From positions 55,168,378 to 55,232,377 of the forward strand of contig RSEF01000031.1 of NCBI GenBank assembly GCA_003993805.1: DNA of 64,000 nucleotides, in the 5' to 3' direction. How positions within the stretch are numbered: the stretch's first letter is position 1; each line of letters begins with the position of its first letter. The position numbers and the translations under genes are program-made. This document shows positions 63,664-64,000 of the stretch, piece by piece. Source of the stretch: Himantopus leucocephalus. Taxonomy: Eukaryota > Chordata > Aves > Charadriiformes > Recurvirostridae. The notes beneath the pieces are model-generated. The model searched no databases. It saw only the letters and a list, made by a program, of their open reading frames with translations, and had not been told where the DNA came from.

Positions 63664-64000
63664 CCTGCTTGGGAGAATCGTAAAGGACTATTTTTATTTT
63701 CTCATATGTAAAAACATGGTCCTACACTTTCGTTCATTTTGACCTTTGTGAATATGTTACAAAACTCGAGACATCTTAATCCTGCTTTATGCAGCCAAAC
63801 TTTTCACTGTGTACATTTCTAAGTGTGTTATCTCGAGGACTTTCTAGCTGATTATCTCTAACATTCCTGTGACAATTCCCCACAGTGAAACTGGCATAGA
63901 TGTTAATGCTGAAAGCAGGCACTGCAGGACGTGTGGATGGAGCTTTTTTTTCCCCTGTTTTATTGCTGTTGCAGTACATTGAGTAACAATTTGGTGCCAA

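Larger units (their letters stand above)
55446..64000. other. Gene-free AT-rich unique DNA
   Basis: No gene is recognised. A duplicated TATAAACAAAGAAAA unit lies at 60491-60530 and a GAAGGAA-type purine run at 60763-60789. Local GC-richer parts at 59160-59640, 61150-61340 and 63540-63680 carry short frames (up to 110 codons) without domains. 62210-62660 has mixed composition with inverted GCTAAC/GTTAGC words near 62540-62557. I see no exon with convincing paired splice sites. Confidence 0.5.

Overview
The window looks like a stretch of avian nuclear genome, AT-rich and with no protein-coding gene that I can support. The bird assignment rests on its recognisable interspersed repeats, which are almost all CR1 (chicken repeat 1) LINE retrotransposons. 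One has the 8-bp ATTCTATG-type tail typical of avian CR1. Repeat density is low, and I saw no Alu, L1, tRNA-type SINE or clear LTR element. I cannot name the species or the locus.

Layout. 1-3651: unique AT-rich DNA. 3652-4475: old, 5'-truncated CR1 (minus strand). 4476-12512: unique DNA with several regulatory-looking blocks; the most notable are a direct repeat with a candidate spliced exon (8205-8398) and an AP-1/CRE-half-site cluster (10994-11041). 12513-13810: CR1 with reverse-transcriptase (RT) remnants (minus). 13811-16794: unique DNA. 16795-17425: a very decayed plus-strand CR1/L3-clade RT relic, recognisable only by peptide fragments. 17426-32481: unique DNA with a paired-homeodomain-type cluster (17889-17994), a perfect RFX X-box (22184-22197) and a 13-bp perfect hairpin (29094-29128). 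32482-34676: the largest CR1 copy (minus), with EN-RT linker, RT and 3' end but no endonuclease, and with multiple frameshifts. 34677-54289: a long gene-free stretch with a MAF-type element, an octamer site, an ancient sauropsid repeat relic carrying a CArG box (about 40548-40640), and a 16-bp-stem hairpin (51168-51204). 54290-54372 and 55373-55445: two CR1 fragments in opposite orientation on either side of a gap of exactly 1000 N. 55446-64000: unique DNA with a homeodomain-rich block (56380-56560) and a CTCF-like site (63645-63663).

Every open reading frame outside CR1 is short, is not flanked by convincing paired splice signals, or is made of low-complexity composition. I treat these as chance. 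The most likely role for the unique DNA is intergenic or long-intronic sequence containing cis-regulatory elements. That is an inference from motif clustering; only cross-species alignment could establish it. I did not find a novel gene system. The best leads are the hidden CR1 relic, the inverted CR1 pair at the gap, the X-box, the AP-1/CRE cluster, the 8.2-8.4 kb repeat/exon candidate and the 51.2 kb hairpin.
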